DNA of 64,000 nt from JAAYJK01 sp964501655 (GTDB lineage: Bacteria; Bacillota; Syntrophomonadia; Syntrophomonadales; Syntrophomonadaceae): positions 7,216 through 71,215 of the forward strand of contig CAZCTN010000014.1 of assembly GCA_964501655.1 (NCBI GenBank), read 5' to 3'. Position numbers and translations under genes: made by a program. A model generated the notes under the pieces. That model worked only from the letters and a program-made list of their open reading frames with translations, ran no database searches and was not told the DNA's origin. Within the stretch, counting starts at the first letter, position 1, and each line of letters opens with the position of its first letter. Positions 40,650 to 49,321 of the stretch are shown here, piece by piece.

Positions 40650-41801
40650 ATGAGAAACAGGCAGATACCCAGAGGATTGCGGGATTTACTACCGGAAGAA
40701 GTTAAAGTGATGAGAAGCATGGAGAAAAAGGCCGCCGGGCTTTTTAGCAGTTATGGTTACGAAGAGGTAATGACTCCTACCTTCGAATTCCTGGAAGTGA
40801 TTGAAGCCGGGCGAGGCAGCAGGCGGGAAGATTTATTTTTATTTATGGACCGCGAAGGGGGCATTTTGTCCCTGCGCCCTGAAGTTACCGGATCGATTGC
40901 CCGTATGGCATCGACTCATCTGTATGATGCAGATTTTCCCCGCCGGATTTTTTATACTGCCAATGTCTTTCGCCATGTTCAGCCCCAGCTGGCGCAGTAT
41001 CGTGAATTTCGTCAAACCGGAGTGGAGTTGCTGGGGGCAGCCGGGATATGGGCCGACGCAGAAGTAGTAAATATCGCAGTTAAATTACTTGATCGCATGG
41101 GAATGGAGAGATTCAAGATCAGCATCAATCAGCTGCCTATTTTTAACAGTGTTCTGGATGATAGCGGTCTGGAAGCAGAGGAGCGGGATTTGGTGCGCAA
41201 ACTGGTGGAAGATAAAGACCTGGTAGCACTATCGCGGTTACTGGAAGGACTGCGAATGGACGATGACCTGAAAGAGACCATTTCTGCCCTGCCGGTCTTG
41301 CATGGGGGACTGGATGTGATTCATCGAGTGCCCTATGTGGAAAAAAATCGCAAGGCTTCAGCAGCAGTGGAGGAATTGATTAAGATATACGATGCCCTGA
41401 AGATATTTGGAGTAACCGAACATATCGTAGTGGACATGGGGGTATTAAGAAATTTGGATTATTATACCGGATTGGTTTTCGAGGGCTATTCCCCGGATCT
41501 GGGATACGGTCTCCTGGGAGGCGGTCGCTACGATAACCTGCTGGGACAATTCGGTCTTGACTGCCCGGCCACCGGGTTTGCTCTGCATATGGACAGGCTG
41601 GCCCTGGTTTTACAATGCCGGGATATGGAGCGGGATCATTATGTGCTTGGAGGCAGTGATTATCCCGCCATGATACATAAAGCAGAAAAGCTGCGGGAGC
41701 AGGGTTTCATTGTAGAAATGGACCTGGGTCAACATAGCCGGGCCGAACTGGAAAAGAGGGTCAGCGGTAAAGACAATTTCACGCTCTTATATTTGGAATA
41801 A
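40650..41801 (+). CDS. hisZ: ATP phosphoribosyltransferase regulatory subunit HisZ
   Basis: A 383-residue HisRS-like protein that partners the short HisG to form an active, histidine-inhibited enzyme. RGLRDLLPEEV, YGYEEVMTPTFEFLE, RPEVTGSIARM and FRQTGVELLG follow the synthetase core, but the tRNA-binding domain is missing. GGFDRLAL-type motif 3 is changed, as usual in HisZ. The short HisG downstream explains why HisZ is present. Confidence 0.95.
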   Translation: MRNRQIPRGLRDLLPEEVKVMRSMEKKAAGLFSSYGYEEVMTPTFEFLEVIEAGRGSRREDLFLFMDREGGILSLRPEVTGSIARMASTHLYDADFPRRIFYTANVFRHVQPQLAQYREFRQTGVELLGAAGIWADAEVVNIAVKLLDRMGMERFKISINQLPIFNSVLDDSGLEAEERDLVRKLVEDKDLVALSRLLEGLRMDDDLKETISALPVLHGGLDVIHRVPYVEKNRKASAAVEELIKIYDALKIFGVTEHIVVDMGVLRNLDYYTGLVFEGYSPDLGYGLLGGGRYDNLLGQFGLDCPATGFALHMDRLALVLQCRDMERDHYVLGGSDYPAMIHKAEKLREQGFIVEMDLGQHSRAELEKRVSGKDNFTLLYLE

Positions 41802-41844
41802 GGGTAGAATAATCGGATGGTGGGCTGTGAGTATGGGAGTCTTG

Positions 41845-41985
41845 GGTCAGGAAAGGGGACACACTAGGTTATAACCATGAGCTATTGAAGATGGAGCAAT
41901 GTTTTGTCGGTGCTATGGCGAGCTCTCGCAATAAGGTTCGGGGATACACCTGCCTTGGAGTTTCTGGTTGTTGGAATGTCCCCAT
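41845..41985. repeat. Possible small palindromic insertion between hisZ and hisG
   Basis: About 140 bases bounded by GGGGACA (41857) and TGTCCCC (41973), flanked by T/A-rich ends, and without a gene. Together with the GGGGAC repeats near 19594 and 49242 it may be a MITE-like element. It splits hisZ from hisG, the only gap above 110 bases in the histidine genes, and could hold regulatory features. Confidence 0.35.
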
Positions 41986-42003
41986 TATAATAGGAGGAGA
42001 AAG

Positions 42004-42660
42004 ATGCAGCGGGATTACTTAACTATTGCCTTATCAAAAGGCACTCTTCTGAAACCAACGGTAGAACTGCTTAAAGAGAGCGGGCTGCCGGTCAGCGGAT
42101 TGAGCGAAGATAGCCGCAACATGGTTTTTGCCTATGAAGATGAGGGTATTAAATATTTAATGTGCCGTCCGACGGATGTCCCCACCTATGTGGAACAGGG
42201 AGCGGCAGATCTGGGGATAGTGGGCAAAGATGTTATAGTAGAACAGGCCAAAGATGTTTTTGAGATGGTAGACCTGGTATATGGCTACTGCCGCTTTGTG
42301 GTAGCAGTACCGGCAGCCATGAAAGACAGAAGTCTGCGGGAATTCAATTACCGCAGAGTAGCCAGCAAATTTCCCTTGATAGCCGAAAAGTTCTTCCGCG
42401 AACAGGGGCTGCAGGTGGATGTTATTAAGCTTCATGGCAATGTAGAACTGGCGCCTCTGATGGGCCTGGCTGATATGATTGTTGATCTGGTTTCTACCGG
42501 AAGGACACTTAAAGAGAATAACCTGGCTGAGCTGGTTAACATAATGGATTCTACTACCCGGCTTATATGCAACCGGGTTAGTTACCGAACCAAACACGAA
42601 AACATCCAGCCGTTAATAGAAAATATGCAAAAGATAGTGAAAGGTGGGAGCAAGACATGA
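42004..42660 (+). CDS. hisG: ATP phosphoribosyltransferase, short form
   Basis: A 218-residue catalytic subunit that starts histidine synthesis from ATP and PRPP. LTIALSKGTLLKPT and the glycine-rich ADMIVDLVSTGRTLKEN PRPP loop (about 155-170) are present. The C-terminal regulatory domain of long HisG is absent, consistent with HisZ upstream. ATG 42004 is used because AGGAGG lies directly ahead; the upstream in-frame ATG at 41968 does not have this. It overlaps hisD by four bases. Confidence 0.96.
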   Translation: MQRDYLTIALSKGTLLKPTVELLKESGLPVSGLSEDSRNMVFAYEDEGIKYLMCRPTDVPTYVEQGAADLGIVGKDVIVEQAKDVFEMVDLVYGYCRFVVAVPAAMKDRSLREFNYRRVASKFPLIAEKFFREQGLQVDVIKLHGNVELAPLMGLADMIVDLVSTGRTLKENNLAELVNIMDSTTRLICNRVSYRTKHENIQPLIENMQKIVKGGSKT

Positions 42661-43949
42661 AATTGAGAAGGATCAAGGCATCCAGTCCAGAATTGATGAC
42701 TTTTTTACAGGCTAACTATGATGATATGAAACAATATGAAGAAAGCGTGCAGAATATTGGCCGGGAAGTTAAACGGAGAGGCAACCAGGCCATATTTGAT
42801 TTTAATCTGAAATTTGACGGAGCGGATATCAACGCTGATAATTTTATGGTTAGTGAGGAAGAGTTTGAGTCTGCTTATGATGCTGTTGATGATGAATATA
42901 TTTTTGCTCTGCGGGCAGCTATTAACAACATTGCCGCGTTTCATTCCCGTCAGTTGAGGAACTCCTGGATGGAAACAGATGATCGAGGCTGCATACTGGG
43001 ACAGGTTTTCCGTCCCCTGGAGAGAGTAGGCATATATGTGCCTGGTGGCACGGCTGCCTATCCTTCTTCAGTGCTGATGAATGCCATTCCGGCTCAAGTG
43101 GCAGGGGTGGAAGAAATAGCCATGGTAAGTCCGCCGGGAAAGGATGGCCGTATGAACCCTTATACCCTGGTGGCTGCCAATGAACTGGGGCTGCAGGAAG
43201 TATATAAGATGGGAGGTGCCCAGGCAGTCTTTGCTCTGGCCTGGGGGACCGAAACCATAAAAAAAGTAGATCTGATAAGCGGTCCGGGCAATATATACGT
43301 AACCCTGGCCAAAAAGATGGTTTACGGGGATGTCAATATAGACATGCTGGCCGGACCCAGTGAAATATTGATCCTGGCTGATGAAAAGGCTGACCCGGTA
43401 TATGCGGCAGCGGATATGATGTCCCAGGCTGAACATGATTTGCTGGCCCGCAGTATATTAATCAGTTGTGACGCTTCCTTGCTGGACCGAGTAGAAGAAG
43501 AATTGAATCGTCAGGTCCAGTCCCTGGAACGCCGGGAGATAATTGAAAGATCCCTGAACAGCTATGGCGCACTGATATTGTCAGACAGCCTGGAAGAATC
43601 CTGCCAGGTAGCTAACCTTATTGCTGCCGAGCACCTGGAACTGATGGTAGAAAATCCTTTTGATCTGTTGAGCCAGATTAAAAATGCTGGGGCTATTTTC
43701 ATGGGCAGGTATACCCCGGAACCAGTTGGAGATTACTTCGCCGGACCTAATCATATACTGCCCACCGGAGGTACGGCCCGATTCTATTCGCCGGTCAGTG
43801 TTGATACTTTCATTAAGGCTTCCAGCTTGATTTACTACTCTCAAAGGGGTATAAAACAGGATGCAGATGAGATAATCAAGCTGGCCACGGTGGAGGGCCT
43901 AAGTGCTCATGCCAATTCGCTCAGAGTAAGAAAGGAAAGTGATGAATAA
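42657..43949 (+). CDS. hisD: Histidinol dehydrogenase
   Basis: A 430-residue zinc enzyme that oxidises histidinol to histidine with two NAD+. The substrate loop VGIYVPGGTAAYPSSVLM, KMGGAQAVFALAWGT, DMLAGPSEILILAD, the MSQAEHD metal ligands and GPNHILPTGGTARFYSPVS are intact. The ATG overlaps the hisG stop. Confidence 0.97.
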   Translation: MKLRRIKASSPELMTFLQANYDDMKQYEESVQNIGREVKRRGNQAIFDFNLKFDGADINADNFMVSEEEFESAYDAVDDEYIFALRAAINNIAAFHSRQLRNSWMETDDRGCILGQVFRPLERVGIYVPGGTAAYPSSVLMNAIPAQVAGVEEIAMVSPPGKDGRMNPYTLVAANELGLQEVYKMGGAQAVFALAWGTETIKKVDLISGPGNIYVTLAKKMVYGDVNIDMLAGPSEILILADEKADPVYAAADMMSQAEHDLLARSILISCDASLLDRVEEELNRQVQSLERREIIERSLNSYGALILSDSLEESCQVANLIAAEHLELMVENPFDLLSQIKNAGAIFMGRYTPEPVGDYFAGPNHILPTGGTARFYSPVSVDTFIKASSLIYYSQRGIKQDADEIIKLATVEGLSAHANSLRVRKESDE

Positions 43950-44542
43950 TGGAAAGGCTTAGAAAAGCTGAAGTACAGAGAAAAACCAATGAAACTGAAG
44001 TCCTGGTACAGTTGAACCTGGATGGGACCGGCAGTCATCAAATTGATATTGAGATACCTTTTTTAGGACATATGTTGGTGCTGCTCTCCCTGCACAGTCT
44101 CTGTGATTTAAAGGTTACCGCCCGGGGAGATGTGGAGGTGGATGATCACCATACGGTGGAGGATATCGGGATATGTTTGGGTCAGGCTCTGGCTGAAGCC
44201 CTGGGGGAGAAAAGGGGTATTCGCAGGTACGGAGAGGCCACTATTCCCATGGACGAAGCTCTGAGTCGGGTGGTTGTCGATCTGTCCGGACGGGCAGTAT
44301 TGGTATATAACGTGGAAGTGGAGAGGGCTTGTATTGGAAATTTTGCCACCGAAAACGTCCGTGAGTTTTTAAAGGCAATAGCTAATGGAGCTCGTATGGC
44401 TATCCATGTGGATGCTATCCGGGGAGACAATACCCATCATATACTGGAATCCATTTTTAAAGCCTTTGCTCGTGCATTAAAAGAAGCCATAGATATGGAA
44501 CCACGTATGGAAGGAATATGGTCTTCCAAAGGCAGGCTGTAG
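43949..44542 (+). CDS. hisB: Imidazoleglycerol-phosphate dehydratase
   Basis: A 197-residue manganese dehydratase. It has the metal motifs DDHHTVEDIG, GEATIPMDEALSR and the second DNTHHILESIFKAFARAL. It is the stand-alone form without the histidinol phosphatase domain. It overlaps hisD by one base. Confidence 0.97.
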   Translation: MERLRKAEVQRKTNETEVLVQLNLDGTGSHQIDIEIPFLGHMLVLLSLHSLCDLKVTARGDVEVDDHHTVEDIGICLGQALAEALGEKRGIRRYGEATIPMDEALSRVVVDLSGRAVLVYNVEVERACIGNFATENVREFLKAIANGARMAIHVDAIRGDNTHHILESIFKAFARALKEAIDMEPRMEGIWSSKGRL

Positions 44543-44586
44543 ATCCTGTTCAGCAGCACAGGGTTCCGGACCAGGAGGAATTAAAC

Positions 44587-45192
44587 TTGATAGCTATTAT
44601 TGATTATGGAGTAGGTAACCTGGCCAGTGTAAGGAATGCCTTTCTAAAACTTGGGCATGAAGCGGTTATCACCGGAAGTTCCGAGCAGATACTGCAGGCC
44701 CGGCGGGTGGTGCTTCCCGGGGTAGGCGCTTTCGCAGATGCCATGCATAATCTATGCCGTTTGGGATTGGATGACACGGTTAAAAAAGTGGTGGAAAATG
44801 AAACCCCCTTTTTAGGTATATGTCTGGGTTTGCACCTGCTTTTCAGCCAGGGAGAAGAACATGGCGTTCACCCGGGACTGGATATTATTCGAGGCCGGGT
44901 GATAAAATTCGAACTGCCGCGGGAGTATAAAGTGCCGCATATGGGATGGAACCAGGTATTGCCCCGAGAGGGCAGCCGGCTGTTTAAAGGCCTGCCCAGC
45001 GGCAGCCACTTCTATTTCGTCCATTCCTATTATGTTTTGCCGGAAGACGATAGATTTACGGCTGCCCGCAGTGATTACGGGACAGAATTCGTATGTGCGG
45101 TGGAAAAAAATAATATTTTTGCCACCCAATTTCATCCGGAGAAGTCAGGTAAGCTAGGCCTGCAGTTACTGCAGAATTTTGCTGTGCTTTAG
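44587..45192 (+). CDS. hisH: Imidazole glycerol phosphate synthase subunit HisH
   Basis: A 201-residue class I glutaminase, feeding ammonia to HisF. The order is IAIIDYGVGNLASVRNA, the oxyanion loop PGVGAF, the nucleophile LGICLGLHLLF, then a His-Glu pair in TQFHPEKSG. TTG at 44587 follows AGGAGGAATTAAAC; an ORF extension to 44518 would overlap hisB without a ribosome-binding site. Confidence 0.95.
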   Translation: MIAIIDYGVGNLASVRNAFLKLGHEAVITGSSEQILQARRVVLPGVGAFADAMHNLCRLGLDDTVKKVVENETPFLGICLGLHLLFSQGEEHGVHPGLDIIRGRVIKFELPREYKVPHMGWNQVLPREGSRLFKGLPSGSHFYFVHSYYVLPEDDRFTAARSDYGTEFVCAVEKNNIFATQFHPEKSGKLGLQLLQNFAVL

Positions 45193-45244
45193 GGGCGATA
45201 TCTTCTTATGCCCCTAGGGCGGATGATAATGAGGTGTATAAACA

Positions 45245-45973
45245 ATGATTATATTTCCTGCTATTGACCTCAAAGATGGTCAGTGTGTCAGATTGGTACA
45301 GGGAAAAGCCGAAGCCAAGACTGTTTACTCCAATGCCCCGGGGCAGGTGGCAGCTTCCTTTGAAAAACAGGGGGCCCAATACCTGCATGTGGTTGACCTG
45401 GATGGAGCATTTACCGGCAGTCCAAAGAACTCAGCGGCTATTGAAGCTATTGCCGCCAGCATTAATATTCCTTTTCAGGTAGGGGGAGGACTGCGCAGCG
45501 TGGATGACGTACAAAGGGTATTGAAGCGGGGCGCAGCCCGGGCCATTGTAGGAACCAGGGCGGTCAGCAGTACTGATTTTGTCAAAGAACTGCTGGATCG
45601 TTTTGGTGCCGAGCGTATTGTCCTGGGGATTGATGCCCGGCAAGGTATGGTCGCGGTGGAAGGATGGGTAGAAATATCGTCATTGAGCGCGGTGGATTTC
45701 GGAGCCAGCATGAGGCAAATAGGGGTTGCCACCTGCGTTTTTACCGATATCAGCCGGGATGGCCTTTTGACCGGACCCAATCTGGATTCCACCCGGCAAA
45801 TAGCTGAGAAAACCGGTCTTGAGATCATCGCATCGGGAGGGGTATCCAGTACCCAGGACATTACAGAGCTTAAGGCCATGGAGAGGCTTGGGGTAATAGG
45901 AGCTATAATCGGCAAAGCATTATACGATGGCAAACTAGATTTGGTCCAGGCTTTGCAGGCAGCCGCTGATTAG
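45245..45973 (+). CDS. hisA: Phosphoribosylformimino-AICAR-P isomerase
   Basis: A 242-residue TIM-barrel isomerase. The first catalytic Asp is in FPAIDLKDGQCVRL (residue 8), the second in VFTDISRDGLLTGPN, with phosphate loops VGGGLR and ASGGV. Related in fold to HisF, which follows. Confidence 0.96.
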   Translation: MIIFPAIDLKDGQCVRLVQGKAEAKTVYSNAPGQVAASFEKQGAQYLHVVDLDGAFTGSPKNSAAIEAIAASINIPFQVGGGLRSVDDVQRVLKRGAARAIVGTRAVSSTDFVKELLDRFGAERIVLGIDARQGMVAVEGWVEISSLSAVDFGASMRQIGVATCVFTDISRDGLLTGPNLDSTRQIAEKTGLEIIASGGVSSTQDITELKAMERLGVIGAIIGKALYDGKLDLVQALQAAAD

Positions 45974-46003
45974 TCAAATAGAAGCAGAAGGGGAGGGAAG
46001 CAT

Positions 46004-46759
46004 ATGCTGGCCAAGAGGATCATCCCCTGCCTGGATGTTCATGAAGGCAGGGTAGTAAAAGGAATCAATTTCGTAAACTTGCAGGATGCGGGAGACCCGG
46101 TGGAACTGGCTGCTTACTATGATAAAGAGGGAGCTGATGAACTGGTGTTTTTGGATATCAGTGCGTCACATGAGGGCCGGAAAACCATGATCGAAGTAGT
46201 AAGAGAAACCGCCCGTCAAGTGTTTATCCCTTTTGCAGTAGGCGGCGGAATAGGGAATATAGACGATATCCGCAGCATACTGGTGGCCGGTGCAGACAAG
46301 GTTTCAATCAACTCCGCAGCAGTCAGAGAGCCAGCTTTGATCGGGGAAGGAGCAAAAAAATTCGGCAGCCAGTGTATAGTCTTGGCCATCGATGCCCGCA
46401 TGAAAGATCAAGATGCCTGGGAGGTATATATCAACGGAGGAAGAGTGCCTACCGGACTGGATGCGGTGGAGTGGGCCCGGCAGGCTGAAAAGCTGGGAGC
46501 AGGAGAAATACTGCTGACCAGTATGGACAAGGATGGCACCAAAGATGGTTATGACCTGAAATTGACCCGTGCTATATCCGATGCGGTAGGGATTCCCGTT
46601 ATAGCTTCCGGGGGAGCCGGAACTCTGGAGCACCTCTATGAAGGGATAGAGCATGGCCGGGCCGATGCAGTGCTGTGCGCATCTATTTTTCATTACCGGG
46701 AATATACCATCGATGAAGCCAAAAGATATTTAAGGGATAAAGGAGTTCCGATTAGATAA
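46004..46759 (+). CDS. hisF: Imidazole glycerol phosphate synthase subunit HisF
   Basis: A 251-residue TIM-barrel cyclase. Catalytic Asp in RIIPCLDVHEGRVVKG (residue 11), FLDISAS, the AVGGGI loop, AIDARMKD (second catalytic Asp, residue ~130), LLTSMDKDGTKDGYD and ASGGAGTLEH. The product AICAR returns to PurH. Overlaps hisIE by one base. Confidence 0.97.
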   Translation: MLAKRIIPCLDVHEGRVVKGINFVNLQDAGDPVELAAYYDKEGADELVFLDISASHEGRKTMIEVVRETARQVFIPFAVGGGIGNIDDIRSILVAGADKVSINSAAVREPALIGEGAKKFGSQCIVLAIDARMKDQDAWEVYINGGRVPTGLDAVEWARQAEKLGAGEILLTSMDKDGTKDGYDLKLTRAISDAVGIPVIASGGAGTLEHLYEGIEHGRADAVLCASIFHYREYTIDEAKRYLRDKGVPIR

Positions 46760-47412
46760 TGATTGATAAATTAGATTTTGAAAAACAGGGTGGATTGATC
46801 CCTGCCGTAATACAGGACAATGTGTCCGGTCAGGTTCTAATGCTGGCTTACATGAATAAAGAGGCTCTGGTTAAAACTTTGGAAACAGGCAGAACCTGGT
46901 TCTATTCCCGCAGCCGGCAGGAATTGTGGATGAAAGGAGAAAGCTCCGGGCATGTACAGGCAGTCAAAGAAATACTCTATGATTGTGATGAGGACTCCAT
47001 CCTGGTAAAGGTGGAACAGACCGGAGCAGCCTGTCATACCGGACACTATTCCTGCTTCTATCGGGATATCAAGGGACAAGAAGTAGATAAGCCGGTATTC
47101 AACCTGGATAAGGTTTATGCATCAACTGCTGGCAGTCCCGCCATTCTATATGAACTTTTTGATATTATTAAAGACCGGCAGGCCAAAATGCCGGAAGGCT
47201 CTTATACCACCTATCTGTTTCAAAAGGGATTGGATAAAATTCTGAAAAAAGTCGGAGAAGAAAATGCGGAAGTAATAATCGCAGCTAAAAACCGGGAAAA
47301 ATCAGAAGTTATTTATGAGACCTCGGACCTTATTTACCATCTGCTGGTCCTGCTGGTTGAACAAGAGGTGAATATAAGTGACATCTTCGCCGAACTGAAA
47401 TCGCGCCGATGA
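46759..47412 (+). CDS. hisIE: Fused phosphoribosyl-AMP cyclohydrolase / phosphoribosyl-ATP pyrophosphatase
   Basis: A 217-residue fusion. The HisI half (about 1-115) has QDNVSGQVLMLAYMNKEAL, FYSRSRQELWMKGE and the zinc ligands CDEDSIL and TGAACHTGHYSCFY. The HisE half (about 130-217) shows the EENAEVIIAAKN motif of the MazG-like fold. It ends the histidine set; hisC and a histidinol phosphatase are not in the window. Confidence 0.96.
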   Translation: MIDKLDFEKQGGLIPAVIQDNVSGQVLMLAYMNKEALVKTLETGRTWFYSRSRQELWMKGESSGHVQAVKEILYDCDEDSILVKVEQTGAACHTGHYSCFYRDIKGQEVDKPVFNLDKVYASTAGSPAILYELFDIIKDRQAKMPEGSYTTYLFQKGLDKILKKVGEENAEVIIAAKNREKSEVIYETSDLIYHLLVLLVEQEVNISDIFAELKSRR

Positions 47413-47440
47413 GTCCAGGAAATGGCTCCTGGACTTATTC
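47413..47440. terminator. Hairpin between the convergent hisIE and antiporter genes
   Basis: GTCCAGGA (47413-47420) and TCCTGGAC (47427-47434) form an eight-pair stem between stops that face each other. The following tract on the plus strand (TTATTCATTT) is moderately T-rich. Confidence 0.5.
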
Positions 47441-49006
47441 ATTTCTGGTCTTCTGGCGAAGGGTATCCATTTCCTCATCTATCCTGGCACTTAGTATCTG
47501 CAGATCTGATTCGTCCAGTATTCCCCGGCGCATAGCTTCTTGCAGGGCGCTTTTCTCGCTTTGCAGAGCCTGAATGCGAGCCTTGTTTTCCAGGATATAA
47601 TTCAATGATACTTCATTTTGCTGCAGTTCCTTCAGCTGTTGTTCTATTTCTTCCATCCGCAGGCGATATTCCCGGTGGAGTACATCATAATTACCAGAAG
47701 ATATTGATTTGCTTTGCTGCAGGCGGTCCAATTCCAGCAGGGCGGCTTCTCCGGCCAGCAACTGGCTGGCCAAGCGGCCATATTCAGCCATTAATCCCCC
47801 TTTGCTGGCCAAACCCAGCTTTCTGATCAGCGGCTTGATGCTAAGCCCCTGTACCAGCAAAGATACCAAAACCACCCCAAAAGTGGTAAGCAGCAATTCG
47901 TAGCGGTAGGGGAAATTTGCTCCCAGGCCCAGCACCAGAGCCATGGGAATGGCTCCCCGCAGTCCCCCCCAGAAGAGTACGTGCTGCCAGTTGAAAGGTA
48001 TATCCCCTTTGAGACGGTTGACCAGAGGCGAAAGAAGGTAAACGGCCACAGCCCTGCCTGCCAGTACCACTGGTACCGCCAGGAGAATATCGGTCCACCG
48101 CTGGGTTAGATCAAACAGCGCCACTTCAAATCCCACCAGCAAAAATACTATCGAGTTGACCGCGAAAGCCAGATATTCCCAAAAGGAGTTGACTGCCAGG
48201 CGAGTGGAAGCACTCATACCGGTGCGCATGCCATAGCTGCCCATAACCAATCCTGCGCTTACCACCGCGATTACTCCTGATACATGGAGGGTCTCGGCAC
48301 TCAGGTAGGCACCGAAAGCAGTTATGGTTGTCAACATGATTTCAAAAAGATGGTCATCATATTCACGGGTAAGTCTGGAGGCTAGAAAACCAATACCCCC
48401 TCCTACCAGCACCCCTCCCAATACCACCAGCAGGAAAGACTGAATACCGCCTATAATGGAGATCTCCTGCCCTGAGGCATAGTTTACCAGCAGGGTGAAT
48501 AATACTATGGCAATTCCGTCATTAAAAAGGCTTTCTGATTCCATAATAAGTGACAGACGCTTGCCCACTCCCAGTTCCTTGAATATGGCTATAACTGAAA
48601 TGGGGTCGGTGGGTGAAATCAAGGCGCCAAAGACCAGGCCCACCGCTAGAGGGAGATGGAGCAGCCAGGAGATGGCATATCCTACCACTAGGGTAGATAT
48701 TACAGTTCCAGCCAGAGCAAAAATAGCAATAGGAAGGGCATTCTCTTTTAAAAGACGGATACGAATATTAATTGCCGATTCAAATAAGAGGGGAGGAAGA
48801 AATACCGTAAACAGAATATGCGGTTCCAGTTCTATCTGGGGCAGAACATGAAAGGGAGCGATGATCAAACCGGTTATGACCAGGGCCAGGGCATAAGGAA
48901 TTCTAATAAAACGTCCTGCCATGGCTACCATAGTGGCTATCACCATTAGCCAGAAAAAGGTGGTTAAGTCAAAACCTACAGTATCAACTACCGAAAATAA
49001 AAGCAT
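47435..49006 (-). CDS. CPA1-family Na+/H+ antiporter
   Basis: A 523-residue protein with 11-13 transmembrane helices in the first ~400 residues and a charged, coiled-coil cytoplasmic tail (about 410-523). SPTDPISVIAIFKELG carries the Asp of the ion pocket and ESESLFNDGIAIVLFT the second, as in NhaP/NHE-type exchangers. It exports sodium or potassium for protons and keeps internal pH. It is not part of a visible operon. The N-terminus follows only a weak ribosome-binding site. Confidence 0.9.
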   Translation of the reverse strand: MLLFSVVDTVGFDLTTFFWLMVIATMVAMAGRFIRIPYALALVITGLIIAPFHVLPQIELEPHILFTVFLPPLLFESAINIRIRLLKENALPIAIFALAGTVISTLVVGYAISWLLHLPLAVGLVFGALISPTDPISVIAIFKELGVGKRLSLIMESESLFNDGIAIVLFTLLVNYASGQEISIIGGIQSFLLVVLGGVLVGGGIGFLASRLTREYDDHLFEIMLTTITAFGAYLSAETLHVSGVIAVVSAGLVMGSYGMRTGMSASTRLAVNSFWEYLAFAVNSIVFLLVGFEVALFDLTQRWTDILLAVPVVLAGRAVAVYLLSPLVNRLKGDIPFNWQHVLFWGGLRGAIPMALVLGLGANFPYRYELLLTTFGVVLVSLLVQGLSIKPLIRKLGLASKGGLMAEYGRLASQLLAGEAALLELDRLQQSKSISSGNYDVLHREYRLRMEEIEQQLKELQQNEVSLNYILENKARIQALQSEKSALQEAMRRGILDESDLQILSARIDEEMDTLRQKTRNE

Positions 49007-49321
49007 ATTGCCCGCCTGCCTATTCGCTCAATATTTCTGATCACATTTTGCTAATTGGTTCCCTCTGTGAAAAAGGCTGGGCCTCTTTAATCAATCTTAA
49101 TCAATCAGCTGTGCAGGGTACTCTCCGATAAACGGTTGCCAGGATAAATACGCATATCCCGGGGGATTATGTTGCTTTTCCCGGGGAACCAATAAGAGAA
49201 AAATGCTATAAAAAGTCAACCTGTTTCATGATAGCATGCAAAAAGCAAGGGGACAAGAAAACCTTTCGGTCTGATCAATTAACTTCCCGCAAAAGTCGGA
49301 TTCTTCGTACGGCTTTTTCTG
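49007..49321. other. Intergenic stretch between two minus-strand genes
   Basis: About 315 bases without a gene. It holds an inverted repeat TCCCGGGG.../...CCCGGGGA near 49159-49190, a short GGGGACAAGAA repeat remnant (49239-49253) and an AT-rich part that presumably includes the antiporter promoter, which I cannot place with confidence. Confidence 0.4.
49291..49317 (-). terminator. Terminator of the GGDEF gene
   Basis: AAAAGTCG (49291-49298) and CGGCTTTT (49310-49317) pair over eight positions, with one G-U pair. On the minus strand the stem ends in TTTT, a few bases past the GGDEF gene stop. Confidence 0.5.
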
